Part shown: piece by piece, positions 9,485 through 16,816 of the stretch | How positions within the stretch are numbered: position 1 is the stretch's first letter | How the letters are laid out: each line of letters begins with the position of its first letter | Source: an uncultured Erythrobacter sp. | Lineage (GTDB): Bacteria > Pseudomonadota > Alphaproteobacteria > Sphingomonadales > Sphingomonadaceae | Direction of reading: 5' to 3' | DNA: 64,000 nucleotides | Assembly (NCBI GenBank): GCA_947501215.1 | Contig: CANMUS010000001.1 | Location: 434,001 to 498,000, forward strand | The notes under the pieces: generated by a model | Databases searched by the model: none | Told to the model about the DNA's origin: nothing | The model's input: only the letters and a program-made list of their open reading frames with translations | Position numbers and translations under genes: made by a program

Positions 9485-10282
9485 ATGGCCAGCGCGCCGC
9501 AGCCGAACCTGCCTCTCTTCTACAACGACCTGATGCCGCTAAACAGCAACGATCACGCGGACCTGAAAACGCGCCCGGTCGATCTGGCTCCGTGGCTTTC
9601 GAAGCAGCATGCCGTTCCGCTGACGGTCGATGAGTTCGTCCAGGCGCAGCGCCAGCTTCCGATCGTGTTTTCGGCCGGGAACAGCCCTCTTCCGCTGGCG
9701 CTGTTCGCGCTCAACGAAGGCGTGAACACTTATGTCGACGAAACCGGCAAGATCACCGAACCCGTATACCTTCCGGCTTATATTCGCCGCTATCCTTTCA
9801 TGCTCGCCCGCCTGCGCCCCGATGCGGATGAATTGTCGCTCTGCTTCGACCCCACCGCCGATTCGGTCGGCGAGTTCAATGACGGCGAGCGCCTGTTCGA
9901 CGACAAGGAGCCGAGCCAAGCGACCAAGGGCATTCTGGAATTCTGCGAGAGCTTCGAACAGGCCGGCCAGCGCACGCAGGCCTTCATGACCGAAATCAAG
10001 GATGCGGGATTGCTGATGGACGGCGAAGTTTCGATCCAGCGCCCGGGCGAAGACAAGCCTTTCATCTATCGCGGCTTCCAGATGGTCAACGCCGAGAAAC
10101 TGCGCGAGCTGCGCGGCGACCAGCTGCGCAAGTGGAACGAAAGCGGGCTGCTTCAGCTCATCTTCGCCCACCTGTTCTCGCTCGAACAGATGCGCGTGCT
10201 GTTTGCACGCCAGACCAACCAAGGCACCGCACCGCAGCCGCAGGCGCAGCTGAACGGTGTGGACGGGTCCACCACTGCCTGA
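9485..10282 (+). CDS. sapC: SapC family protein
   Basis: 265 residues that match the SapC family (named after a Campylobacter S-layer locus), common in Sphingomonadales and of unknown molecular role. Typical features are the N-terminal LPLFYNDLMPLNSNDHADL, the central VYLPAYIRRYPFMLARLR and the late FQMVNAEKLRELRGDQLRKW. There is no signal peptide and no membrane segment, so it is probably cytoplasmic or associated with other proteins. A weak Shine-Dalgarno (ggag) lies a few bases before ATG 9485. It overlaps the M48 peptidase gene by 26 bases, suggesting co-expression. Confidence 0.88.
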   Translation: MASAPQPNLPLFYNDLMPLNSNDHADLKTRPVDLAPWLSKQHAVPLTVDEFVQAQRQLPIVFSAGNSPLPLALFALNEGVNTYVDETGKITEPVYLPAYIRRYPFMLARLRPDADELSLCFDPTADSVGEFNDGERLFDDKEPSQATKGILEFCESFEQAGQRTQAFMTEIKDAGLLMDGEVSIQRPGEDKPFIYRGFQMVNAEKLRELRGDQLRKWNESGLLQLIFAHLFSLEQMRVLFARQTNQGTAPQPQAQLNGVDGSTTA

Positions 10283-11279
10283 TTGGCGCAATATCAGGAG
10301 GGCGGTCGGGCTTGGCCTGGCCGCCCTTATTGCTGCGCCGAATGCAGCAATGGCGCAGGATGCCGAAGCCACCGAGCGCGAATATCACCCGCTTGAAGTC
10401 TTCCAGCTGCGCGAGGACTTGCTGTTCCGTGTCGGCTACCGGCTGGCGACGGCCAATGCCGAATTTTGCGATGCAACGCTGCCGGTTGCCGGAATGCTGC
10501 TCCACGATGCGGAGGCTTATGGCGACCCCGCGGCCGTGCGCTACCTGTTCGGGCTGAAGGGCGATATCGGCGTGCAATCGGTGGCGCCCGGCTCCCCTGC
10601 GGAACTGGCAGGGCTGCGGCGCAACGATACGATTTCCGCGCTCGGCGGCGCTTCGGTCTATAGCCGCTGGAAGTCGATCGAACCGAAATGGAAGCGCGCC
10701 CACGACATTCGGGACTATATCGAAGGGCAGCTTACCTCCGGCGGTCTCGATCTCGACTGGTTCGATGCGGAAGGAGTTGCTCGCCACGCCCTACTGACGC
10801 CTGTCCAAGCATGCGCGTCTCGCTTCGAACTGCTGACCTCCTCCTCCCGCGCGAGCGCGGATGGCGAGCGCGTACTGATTGGCGAAAATTTTCCCGGTTT
10901 CGCATACCAGGAAGACGAATTCGCGGCGATCATAGCACATGAGATGGCGCACAATCTGCTCGGTCATCTGGACCATATGAGGCGCACAGGGCGCAAGCGC
11001 GATATCGTCCGCCTTACAGAGCGCGAGGCCGACCGCCTCATTCCCTGGCTGCTGGCCAACGCAGGATACGATCCAGTCGCGGCAATTCGCTTCATGAGGC
11101 GTTGGGGGCCAAGGCACGGCGGGTGGATTTTTCGCAAACGGACGCACGATGGCTGGGACGAACGGGTGGAGTTCATGGAAGCCGAACTGCCGAGGCTTAA
11201 AGAGGTAGGGCAGGGAAAAGATCGTTTGACTTACGATTGGTCGAGGCACTTTGTGCGCGAAATTGACACGGCCAACTAG
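10257..11279 (+). CDS. M48-family zinc metallopeptidase with PDZ domain, exported
   Basis: Probable periplasmic protease of 340 residues. The signal peptide is RRAVGLGLAALIAAPNAAMA, with cleavage before QD. A PDZ-like segment lies at about residues 95-135 (VQSVAPGSPAELAGLRRNDT). The zinc-binding HEMAH is at 228-232, and the glutamate of TEREADRL about 25 residues later should be the third ligand. The GTG at 10257 is the only start that keeps the whole signal peptide; it lies inside the end of sapC (26-base overlap). PDZ plus M48 suggests an envelope quality-control protease, but the target is unknown. Confidence 0.87.
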   Translation: MWTGPPLPDWRNIRRAVGLGLAALIAAPNAAMAQDAEATEREYHPLEVFQLREDLLFRVGYRLATANAEFCDATLPVAGMLLHDAEAYGDPAAVRYLFGLKGDIGVQSVAPGSPAELAGLRRNDTISALGGASVYSRWKSIEPKWKRAHDIRDYIEGQLTSGGLDLDWFDAEGVARHALLTPVQACASRFELLTSSSRASADGERVLIGENFPGFAYQEDEFAAIIAHEMAHNLLGHLDHMRRTGRKRDIVRLTEREADRLIPWLLANAGYDPVAAIRFMRRWGPRHGGWIFRKRTHDGWDERVEFMEAELPRLKEVGQGKDRLTYDWSRHFVREIDTAN

Positions 11280-11351
11280 CGACCAAATGTCTTTGCGTTC
11301 TCTCGGGTATCTGACAAAGCGCGCCGCTCGTTCACCAGATGGAGTAAGCTT

Positions 11352-12389
11352 GTGCCGAATATAGTGCCTGTCGTCCTCTGCGGCGGAAGTGGGACCCGGC
11401 TATGGCCGCGAAGCCGAGCCAGGAAACCGAAACCTTTCCTGCCGCTATTGGGTGATAAAACGCTTTTTCAATCGACGCTTAGCCGGTGTTCGGACCGTAC
11501 CCGCTTCGCTGCGCCCATGATGGTGGTTGGTGAGCATCATATGGAGTTTGCCCGCCCACAAGCGAACGCGGTTGTCGACGACGCCTACTTTATTATCGAA
11601 CCGATGGGGCGCAATACGGCCCCTGCCATTGCCTTGGCTGCGCATCGCCTGGACGAAGACGATATCATGCTGGTGTGCCCGAGCGATCATCATATCGTCG
11701 ATGAAGCAGCCTTCCGGCGGTCCGCGATGGCTGCTGCCGAGCTTGCCGCGGAGGATTGGCTGGTTTCCTTCGGTATCGCTGCAACTCAGCCCGAGACGGG
11801 ATATGGGTACATCAGGCGTGGTGAGGCAGTTGGTACCGGATTCCGCGTCCACAGCTTCGTCGAAAAACCCGACCTCCAGACGGCCATCCGGTTCCTGGCA
11901 GAGGGAGACTACGCCTGGAACGGTGGTATATTTGCATTCCGTGCCGGCCGTTTTCTGGCCGAACTGGCTCAGCATCGGCCGGAGATGGCGGACGCGGCAG
12001 CCAAAGCCATCGAAAAGGGCTCAGTCGAGAAAACGGCAGTGAAGCCTGACGCAGCAGCATTCGCAGCGATAAAAGGCGAGTCTGTCGATTACGCGATTAT
12101 GGAGAACACGGACCGCGCGGCCATGGTGGAGGCCGATATGGGCTGGTCGGACATCGGAAATTGGGATGCTCTGCTCGAAAACCGGGCGCAGGACGAAAAT
12201 GGCAACGTGATCGTGGGCAGCGGGGAGATGATCGACGTCCATGGCTCGATGGTCGACAGCGACGGTCCGCATGTGACCATCGTGGGCCTCGAGAACGTCG
12301 TAGTCGTCGTCGACGGAGATGATATTCTCGTTGCGTCGCGAACTGCGGCGCAGCAAGTCAACCAGGCAAGCCGATGCAAGAACCAATGA
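11352..12389 (+). CDS. manC: Mannose-1-phosphate guanylyltransferase (single-domain)
   Basis: Makes GDP-mannose from mannose-1-P and GTP. The N-terminal signature GGSGTRLWPRSRARKPKPF is the nucleotidyltransferase motif; PSDHHI, VEKPD and YAWNGGIFAF are also conserved. At 345 residues it lacks the C-terminal isomerase domain of bifunctional ManC/AlgA, consistent with a separate manA directly downstream (16-base overlap). The start is GTG 11352 with ggag about 10 bases upstream. GDP-mannose would feed gmd and fcl at 24-26 kb to give GDP-L-fucose. No phosphomannomutase gene is in the window. Confidence 0.93.
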   Translation: MPNIVPVVLCGGSGTRLWPRSRARKPKPFLPLLGDKTLFQSTLSRCSDRTRFAAPMMVVGEHHMEFARPQANAVVDDAYFIIEPMGRNTAPAIALAAHRLDEDDIMLVCPSDHHIVDEAAFRRSAMAAAELAAEDWLVSFGIAATQPETGYGYIRRGEAVGTGFRVHSFVEKPDLQTAIRFLAEGDYAWNGGIFAFRAGRFLAELAQHRPEMADAAAKAIEKGSVEKTAVKPDAAAFAAIKGESVDYAIMENTDRAAMVEADMGWSDIGNWDALLENRAQDENGNVIVGSGEMIDVHGSMVDSDGPHVTIVGLENVVVVVDGDDILVASRTAAQQVNQASRCKNQ

Positions 12390-13192
12390 TCCGGACGCTA
12401 CCGCGAAAGTTTGTCGACAAGGTCTGGGGAGTCGAATGCCTACCCGCCCCCTTCCCGCATCTGTCCGATGAACGGATCGGTGAGGTCTGGTTCGAACCTC
12501 CGGCGGAACTGGACGAATTGCTGGTCAAATATATTTTTACCAGTGAACGCCTTTCGGTCCAATCTCATCCAAATGACGCTCAGGCGGCAGAGATGGGATT
12601 GGGGAAAACCGGGAAGAACGAGTGCTGGGTCATTCTGGAGGCGGAACCTGACGCCACAATCGCTGTCGGTTTCGACCGCGCCTTGGACGCCGATGAATTG
12701 CGTAAAGCAGCGCTCGACGGATCGATCGTGGATCTGTTAACCTGGCATCCGGTCGAGAAAGGCCATGTGTTCTACATTCCAGCCGGAACGGTTCATGCGA
12801 TCGGAGCCGGTGTGAGCTTGATCGAGGTGCAACAGAATAGCGACATCACTTTCCGTCTGTACGATTATGGCCGACCGCGTGAATTGCATCTCGAGCAGGG
12901 AATGGCGATTTCGCATGGCAAGCCTTATCCAGCATCGCTTCGGTCGAAGATCGATGGGCCAGGCGGTGTCCTCGCCCAGTCTTCTCATTTCTCACTGTAT
13001 TTTCGGGATTGCAAAACCACCGGGTTCGAGGTCGATCTTACAGGCGGTCCAGCGTTGCTCATCCCTTTTGATGCCCCCGTCTTAGTCGGAGACCATAGCA
13101 TAGAACCCGGCGAATGCGCCTTAGTCGCGGCATATTCCAGCGACGGGATAAAAGGCGACGGCATCCTCCTGATCGCTCAGGCTGCGGGTTGA
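12374..13192 (+). CDS. manA: Mannose-6-phosphate isomerase, class I
   Basis: Zinc enzyme converting fructose-6-P to mannose-6-P, the entry to GDP-mannose. It shows the metal-binding SVQSHPNDAQA, KNECWVILEAEP and IPAGTVHAIGAGVSLIEVQ. At 272 residues it is the short form, like Bacillus-type ManA rather than the roughly 390-residue enteric enzyme. It overlaps manC by 16 bases in a different frame, implying one transcript. The start ATG at 12374 keeps the N-terminal LPRKFVDKVWG; another ATG 12 bases later is possible. The downstream gap holds a candidate small RNA and a terminator. Confidence 0.92.
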   Translation: MQEPMIRTLPRKFVDKVWGVECLPAPFPHLSDERIGEVWFEPPAELDELLVKYIFTSERLSVQSHPNDAQAAEMGLGKTGKNECWVILEAEPDATIAVGFDRALDADELRKAALDGSIVDLLTWHPVEKGHVFYIPAGTVHAIGAGVSLIEVQQNSDITFRLYDYGRPRELHLEQGMAISHGKPYPASLRSKIDGPGGVLAQSSHFSLYFRDCKTTGFEVDLTGGPALLIPFDAPVLVGDHSIEPGECALVAAYSSDGIKGDGILLIAQAAG

Positions 13193-13299
13193 TACCCTAC
13201 CGACCCTGTTCAGACTACGGCGAAACGAGAATATTTTAGGCCAGAAGCAATCGTCTCAGGGCGATCTCAACCCTTGAATTGCGATGCTCTGGACACCAT

Positions 13300-13412
13300 T
13301 TTGTAAGGGCCGGGCTGTGCACCCCTCATTGCAATCCCGGTAATGCACGTGAGTGCATTTCCTCCCTGAACCTTGGCCACCCCATGTTATGGAACATGGG
13401 GTGGTTTTTTCG
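13300..13412 (+). ncRNA. Candidate structured small RNA (or structured manA 3' UTR)
   Basis: About 110 bases with three successive hairpins. The first pairs CCGGG (13310-13314) with CCCGG (13336-13340) and TGCA (13318-13321) with TGCA (13330-13333). The second is ATGCAC/GTGCAT (13343-13348 with 13353-13358), closed by a GTGA loop, a GNRA tetraloop. The third is the rho-independent terminator. A weak TTGAAT (13274-13279) with an A/T-rich box about 17 bases on could be a promoter. No reading frame of note is present. I could not match it to 6S, SRP or tmRNA. It may equally be the manA 3' UTR. Confidence 0.4.
13377..13410 (+). terminator. Rho-independent terminator after manA / candidate sRNA
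   Basis: Perfect 12-bp stem (13377-13388 with 13393-13404), loop ATGG, followed by six T. There is no T-run on the minus side, so it acts on plus-strand transcripts, not on the convergent amidohydrolase gene. Confidence 0.92.
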
Positions 13413-13413
13413 A

Positions 13414-14328
13414 TCATTCAGCAGCCTGCAGAAAGTCTGGAGCCCCCTGACTTTTCAGCAGCTGGCTTCCAAGCACGTTTAAAAGTCCGGCAACAAGTCG
13501 AGAAATGGCAGGGAGTTTGGCAGTGGGACGGTCCAAAGCCGCGTCGAGATACAAGCCTCGAGATATCTCGAGTTGCATAGCATGTATTCCGCGCATCGGC
13601 TGCCCGTGTCGTTCGAGAACATATCCGCCCGCGTAAGGCCGGTTGTGGGCTGCCCTGCCTCCCTTGGCAACGAGGTAATTCAGGACAACCTCGGATAGCT
13701 CTACCCCACAAGAAGCGCCGAACCGATCACCAAGTACGAAATCCGCCGCGCTGTCGCCGGGCGCCTTGGGTTTGAGCGGTGGCATTGAATGCAGATCCAT
13801 CAGAAGCGCTACTCCATGAACGTCACGGAGCCGTTGCAGTTCTTCTTCAATCGTCTGGTGGTAAGGTACGTGAATTTGCTCGATGCGGCGATCGATTTCC
13901 TGTTTGTCGATCGGGCGGAGCCAGATTTCGCCGATCCCCGAGACACGTCGCGGGACGAGACCAAGGCCGTGGCGGGAGCGAAATGTGCTGCGAGAACGTT
14001 GGTGGGGCTTCTCGTGCGCATTCACCACCATCCCCCAATCGATGTCATCGCTCGACCTGTTGAGGTCAATCATCGCTCGCGGCGCGCATGCCTTCAGAAG
14101 ACTTACGCCTGTCCGGTCTGCAACCCGATCTGCAATATCGCCGACACGGCGATCTTCCAGCCGAAGACACGTGGATAAAGGAGAGCGCATCGTCTCGATA
14201 ACAGCACGCGGATAGTCCGTTCCGTCATGGGGAACAGCGAGCAAGATCGGCAGAGCATTGCTGCCGCCCGGTGCCAGGGTAAATGCTGCCTTGTCCTCAA
14301 GACCGGGAATTGTACCGCCGGATTGCAT
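13414..14328 (-). CDS. N-formylglutamate amidohydrolase
   Basis: Zinc hydrolase family that cleaves N-formylglutamate to glutamate and formate, as in histidine breakdown, although no other hut gene is near. 304 residues. Recognisable motifs are LLAVPHDGTDYP near residue 30, MIDLNRSSDDIDW, LLMDLHSMPPLKP, VLGDRFGASC and MQLEISRGLYLD close to the C-terminus. The gene is divergent from cpdR with about 150 bases between starts. As I recall, an amidohydrolase of this family beside cpdR is a common alphaproteobacterial arrangement, so a role beyond histidine use is possible. The start at 14328 is the first of the frame; a slightly later start cannot be excluded. Confidence 0.88.
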   Translation of the reverse strand: MQSGGTIPGLEDKAAFTLAPGGSNALPILLAVPHDGTDYPRAVIETMRSPLSTCLRLEDRRVGDIADRVADRTGVSLLKACAPRAMIDLNRSSDDIDWGMVVNAHEKPHQRSRSTFRSRHGLGLVPRRVSGIGEIWLRPIDKQEIDRRIEQIHVPYHQTIEEELQRLRDVHGVALLMDLHSMPPLKPKAPGDSAADFVLGDRFGASCGVELSEVVLNYLVAKGGRAAHNRPYAGGYVLERHGQPMRGIHAMQLEISRGLYLDAALDRPTAKLPAISRLVAGLLNVLGSQLLKSQGAPDFLQAAE

Positions 14329-14479
14329 CCTATACCGTTAGCCAGCGAAGTTTGGATTGCAAAGGGGATCGGGCGTAGCTTGAGGAAATCGCCAAGCGGA
14401 GCCGGATCAGTTCGGCACCACGACGGCTCGCGGCGCAGCGTATATGGTTCTTTAAGGGCTGCCGCGCTATGGTGTCCCC

Positions 14480-14869
14480 ATGAGCCGAACTGCTAAATCT
14501 TCGATCCTTCTTGCGGAAGATGACGACGCGATGCGCGTCTATCTGGAAAGAGCGCTGGTAAATGCCGGTTATGTCGTAGACTCAGTAGACCGAGGAACAA
14601 AAGCGGTTCCACTGCTCGAGGAAGGCGATTACGATCTGCTCCTTTCCGATATCGTCATGCCCGAAATGGACGGGATCGAGCTGGCGCAGCGCTGCAATGA
14701 AACCAGTCCTAACACCAAGGTAATGTTCATTACCGGCTTTGCCGCTGTGACATTGAAGGCAAGCCGGGAGCAGCCTCATGCCAAGGTGCTCTCCAAGCCG
14801 TTTCACTTGCGCGATTTGGTGCTCGAGGTGGAGCGAGTTTTGGAGGAACGGCTCGATGCTCCATGTTGA
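14480..14869 (+). CDS. cpdR: CpdR-type single-domain response regulator
   Basis: 129-residue receiver domain without an output domain. Acidic pocket LAEDDD (residues 12-16), phospho-acceptor D57 in LLSDIVMPEMDG, switch threonine in MFITGF, and lysine in LSKPFHLRDLV. In Caulobacter, unphosphorylated CpdR is an adaptor that delivers substrates to ClpXP, and phosphate comes from CckA through ChpT; that role is known for the family and inferred here. A cckA gene is present at 50.8 kb. The ATG at 14480 fits the family start. The tRNA-Val gene follows 77 bases later. Confidence 0.9.
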   Translation: MSRTAKSSILLAEDDDAMRVYLERALVNAGYVVDSVDRGTKAVPLLEEGDYDLLLSDIVMPEMDGIELAQRCNETSPNTKVMFITGFAAVTLKASREQPHAKVLSKPFHLRDLVLEVERVLEERLDAPC

Positions 14870-14946
14870 GCGGCATTTTGACCTTGCACCGCTTATAAAG
14901 GCTCGCTAAATGCCCGCCCTGCCCGCCGAAGGGCAACCCGATGAGT

Positions 14947-15021
14947 GGGCGTATAGCTCAGTGGTAGAGCACTATGTTGACATCGTAGGGGTCCCAAGTT
15001 CGAACCTTGGTACGCCCACCA
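14947..15021 (+). tRNA. tRNA-Val (anticodon GAC)
   Basis: A full cloverleaf can be drawn. The acceptor stem is GGGCGTA/TACGCCC (14947-14953 with 15011-15017). The D-stem is GCTC/GAGC, the anticodon stem CTATG/CGTAG with loop TTGACAT (anticodon GAC at 14979-14981), and the T-stem CCAAG/CTTGG around TTCGAAC. The discriminator is A and CCA is encoded at 15019-15021. The gene lies just downstream of cpdR and upstream of mobile-element debris. Confidence 0.97.
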
Positions 15022-15041
15022 TCGAAGCCTCCTGAAGCATT

Positions 15042-15072
15042 AAAAAGCCTGCCTGTTTGGCGGGCTTTTTTT
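15042..15072 (+). terminator. Rho-independent terminator after tRNA-Val
   Basis: 8-bp stem AGCCTGCC/GGCGGGCT (15046-15053 with 15059-15066) with loop TGTTT and a run of seven T. It ends the tRNA transcript about 20 bases after the CCA. Confidence 0.9.
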
Positions 15073-15437
15073 ATCTTCGATGCGTGATTTTTCCAGCCGA
15101 CTTCCTTGATCACGTTTAAGAGTCTTCCTGGCGACCGCCCCATTAGGATCAGCTACTGATGGCAGGTCGGGCGACCACATATAGTTTGGCCTCCGACTTT
15201 TCTAACACCAACAAATGCAGGGGCTCAAGACAGACCCTCCTCCATGCAACCGGTTGCAATAAAGAGAAAAATCACAAATGGGTTCGTTTGGAAAATCAGC
15301 CCATCAGGGGGGATCGATTTGACAAGTGACCGCCAGATTGCGGCTAATCGGCGAAACGCTAAAAGGAGCAGCAGGGGCGCTGAGCGTTTTGGGGTTCTAA
15401 GTCAGCGGGTGACGACTGAGATTGAGGGGGCCGAAAT
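15073..15437. other. Gene-poor stretch with a degenerate ORF
   Basis: About 365 bases between the tRNA terminator and the first IS3-family element with no convincing intact gene. An 84-codon plus-strand frame (15244-15498) contains DRQIAANRRNAKRS. This resembles the N-terminal motif (DRQ-x-AANRRNA-x-RSTGP type) of a small basic protein often found around mobile DNA in proteobacteria. The similarity stops after about 20 residues, and the frame runs into the IS end, so I read it as debris. The rest shows nothing recognisable. Confidence 0.4.
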
Positions 15438-15469
15438 TGACGTGACCCCCAGCTTTCCCCCAGCTGGGA

Positions 15470-16378
15470 TTAGAGCCGAGCCGCGTTTTTGCGCATAAGC
15501 GCGGTTGAAGCAATGGGCTGCGTAGCGGAGCCCGTAGGGCGTAGCGAAGCAGGCCATTGCTTATTCAGTTCGGCGGCGAACGCCGCCGGGGTTGCGTAGC
15601 CCAGCGATGAGTGCGGTCGCTCCCGATTGTAGTCATCTACCCAGGCAGCGATCTCGACACGGGCATGGGCCATGCTCAAGAACAGCGTCTCGTTGAGCAG
15701 TTCGTCCCGCATGCGACCGTTGAAGCTCTCGACATAGCCATTCTGCATCGGCCTTCCGGGCGCGATGTAATGCCACTCCACGCCGATCTCGCCGCACCAT
15801 GCCAGCACGGCATTGCTGGTGAGCTCTGTGCCATTGTCGCTGACGATCATGCCGGGCTTGCCGCGCTGCGCGATCAGCTCGGTCAGCTCGCGAACGACAC
15901 GGCGACCAGAGATCGAGGTATCCGGCACCGCTGCGAGACACTCCCTCGTCACGTCATCGACGACGTTGAGCACGCGGAACCGCCTGCCAGACGCCATCTG
16001 ATCGTGAACGAAGTCGAGGCTCCAGCGCTGGTTCGGCAGCGCCAGAACCGGAGCAGGTGCTCTCGTGCCAACAGCACGCCTGCGGCTTCTTCGTCGCCTG
16101 ACCGCCAAGCCTTCCTCACGGTAGAGCCTCTGGGTCTTCTTGCGGTTGATCATGATCCCCTCCCGGCGCAGCAGGATATGCGGACGCCGATAGCCGAACC
16201 GGCGACGCTGGTTGGCCAGCTCGCGCAGCTTCTCCTTAAGTTCTGCATTGTCATCTCGCCTCGAACGGTAACGCACGCTCTTGCGATCGGCATCGATGAC
16301 ACGGCACGCCCGCCGCTCGCTCATCCCATGGCACGCCTGGAGATGAGCAACAGCTTCCCGCTTCGCGGCGGGCGTCAA
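15470..16378 (-). CDS. IS3-family transposase OrfB (DDE integrase core)
   Basis: 302 residues. The N-terminal HTH_21-like part is [20 protein letters not shown] onward. The rve integrase core supplies the DDE residues in WSLDFVHD (D), [10 protein letters not shown] (D) and [14 protein letters not shown] (E). The frame is entered from OrfA by -1 slippage on A_AAA_AAG just before the OrfA stop; the listed TTG at 16378 is where the frames meet. The C-terminus reads into the left inverted repeat. OrfB itself looks intact, but its normal OrfAB fusion partner is broken upstream. Confidence 0.9.
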   Translation of the reverse strand: MTPAAKREAVAHLQACHGMSERRACRVIDADRKSVRYRSRRDDNAELKEKLRELANQRRRFGYRRPHILLRREGIMINRKKTQRLYREEGLAVRRRRSRRRAVGTRAPAPVLALPNQRWSLDFVHDQMASGRRFRVLNVVDDVTRECLAAVPDTSISGRRVVRELTELIAQRGKPGMIVSDNGTELTSNAVLAWCGEIGVEWHYIAPGRPMQNGYVESFNGRMRDELLNETLFLSMAHARVEIAAWVDDYNRERPHSSLGYATPAAFAAELNKQWPASLRPTGSATQPIASTALMRKNAARL

Positions 16379-16628
16379 AACTTTTTTGCCAGAAGATCCT
16401 TCAGCGCAGCCTTGTCCAACATCGCATCGGCCAGCAACCGCATGAGCTTGGCGTTCTCGCTCTCCAGCTCCTTGAGCCGCCGGGCATCGGATACCTCCAG
16501 CCCGCCATACTTCGACTTCCAGTTGTAGATCGTCGCTTCCGAAACCCCGTGTCGCCGGGCCAGGTCGGCGGTCTTCGCTCCCGCCTCCGCCTCCTTGAGC
16601 ACGCTTCGGTGAACCTCGTTCTTTTCAT
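16375..16628 (-). pseudogene. IS3-family transposase OrfA with 13-base deletion
   Basis: The expected start is ATG at 16628 (MKRTRFTE), but after eight codons the frame changes. Compared with the orfA of the second element ([21 protein letters not shown]), about 13 bases coding for EQII are missing near 16602-16606. After that point the correct frame resumes as [21 protein letters not shown] and runs to LKDLLAKKF. The helix-turn-helix ([12 protein letters not shown]) and leucine zipper ([17 protein letters not shown]) are intact. A product starting inside the frame would lack the N-terminal helix. Confidence 0.8.
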
Positions 16629-16816
16629 CTCGTCCGTCCTTCTGTCAGGGCCGGACTCTAATCCAACTTGGAGGAAAATCACGGGGTCACGTCAAAGCAT
16701 CCAACGCGCAAGGTCAAAAGACCGCGGGGCGCTAATCCTAAGAGCAATAGACCTTCTGGCGGCAACATTTGCATCCCAGCAGTAGCCGGACGTTTTGGCA
16801 TTCGAACAAGCAAGGA

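Larger units (their letters stand above)
15437..16695 (-). mobile_element. IS3-family (IS407-like) insertion sequence, copy 1, damaged
   Basis: About 1.26 kb with imperfect terminal inverted repeats of roughly 40 bases. Both ends begin TTGACGTGACCCC and end near GGATTAGAG (left 15437-15475, right about 16655-16695 reversed). It contains overlapping orfA and orfB on the minus strand with an A_AAA_AAG slippery site (16387 to 16381 on the minus strand), the usual -1 frameshift signal. No target-site duplication is obvious: the flanks are gaaa and agca. orfA has lost about 13 bases near its start, so this copy is probably not able to move by itself. Confidence 0.88.

Noticed and set aside
13300..13412. 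Candidate RNA as 6S, 4.5S/SRP or tmRNA
   Set aside because: It lacks the conserved SRP loop (GGTCAGG/GGAAG) and a tag-peptide frame, and no 6S-type single large bulged stem could be drawn.
15437..16695. Target-site duplication of IS copy 1
   Set aside because: Flanking bases (gaaa and agca) do not match when the ends are set at TTGACGTG, or one base inside.
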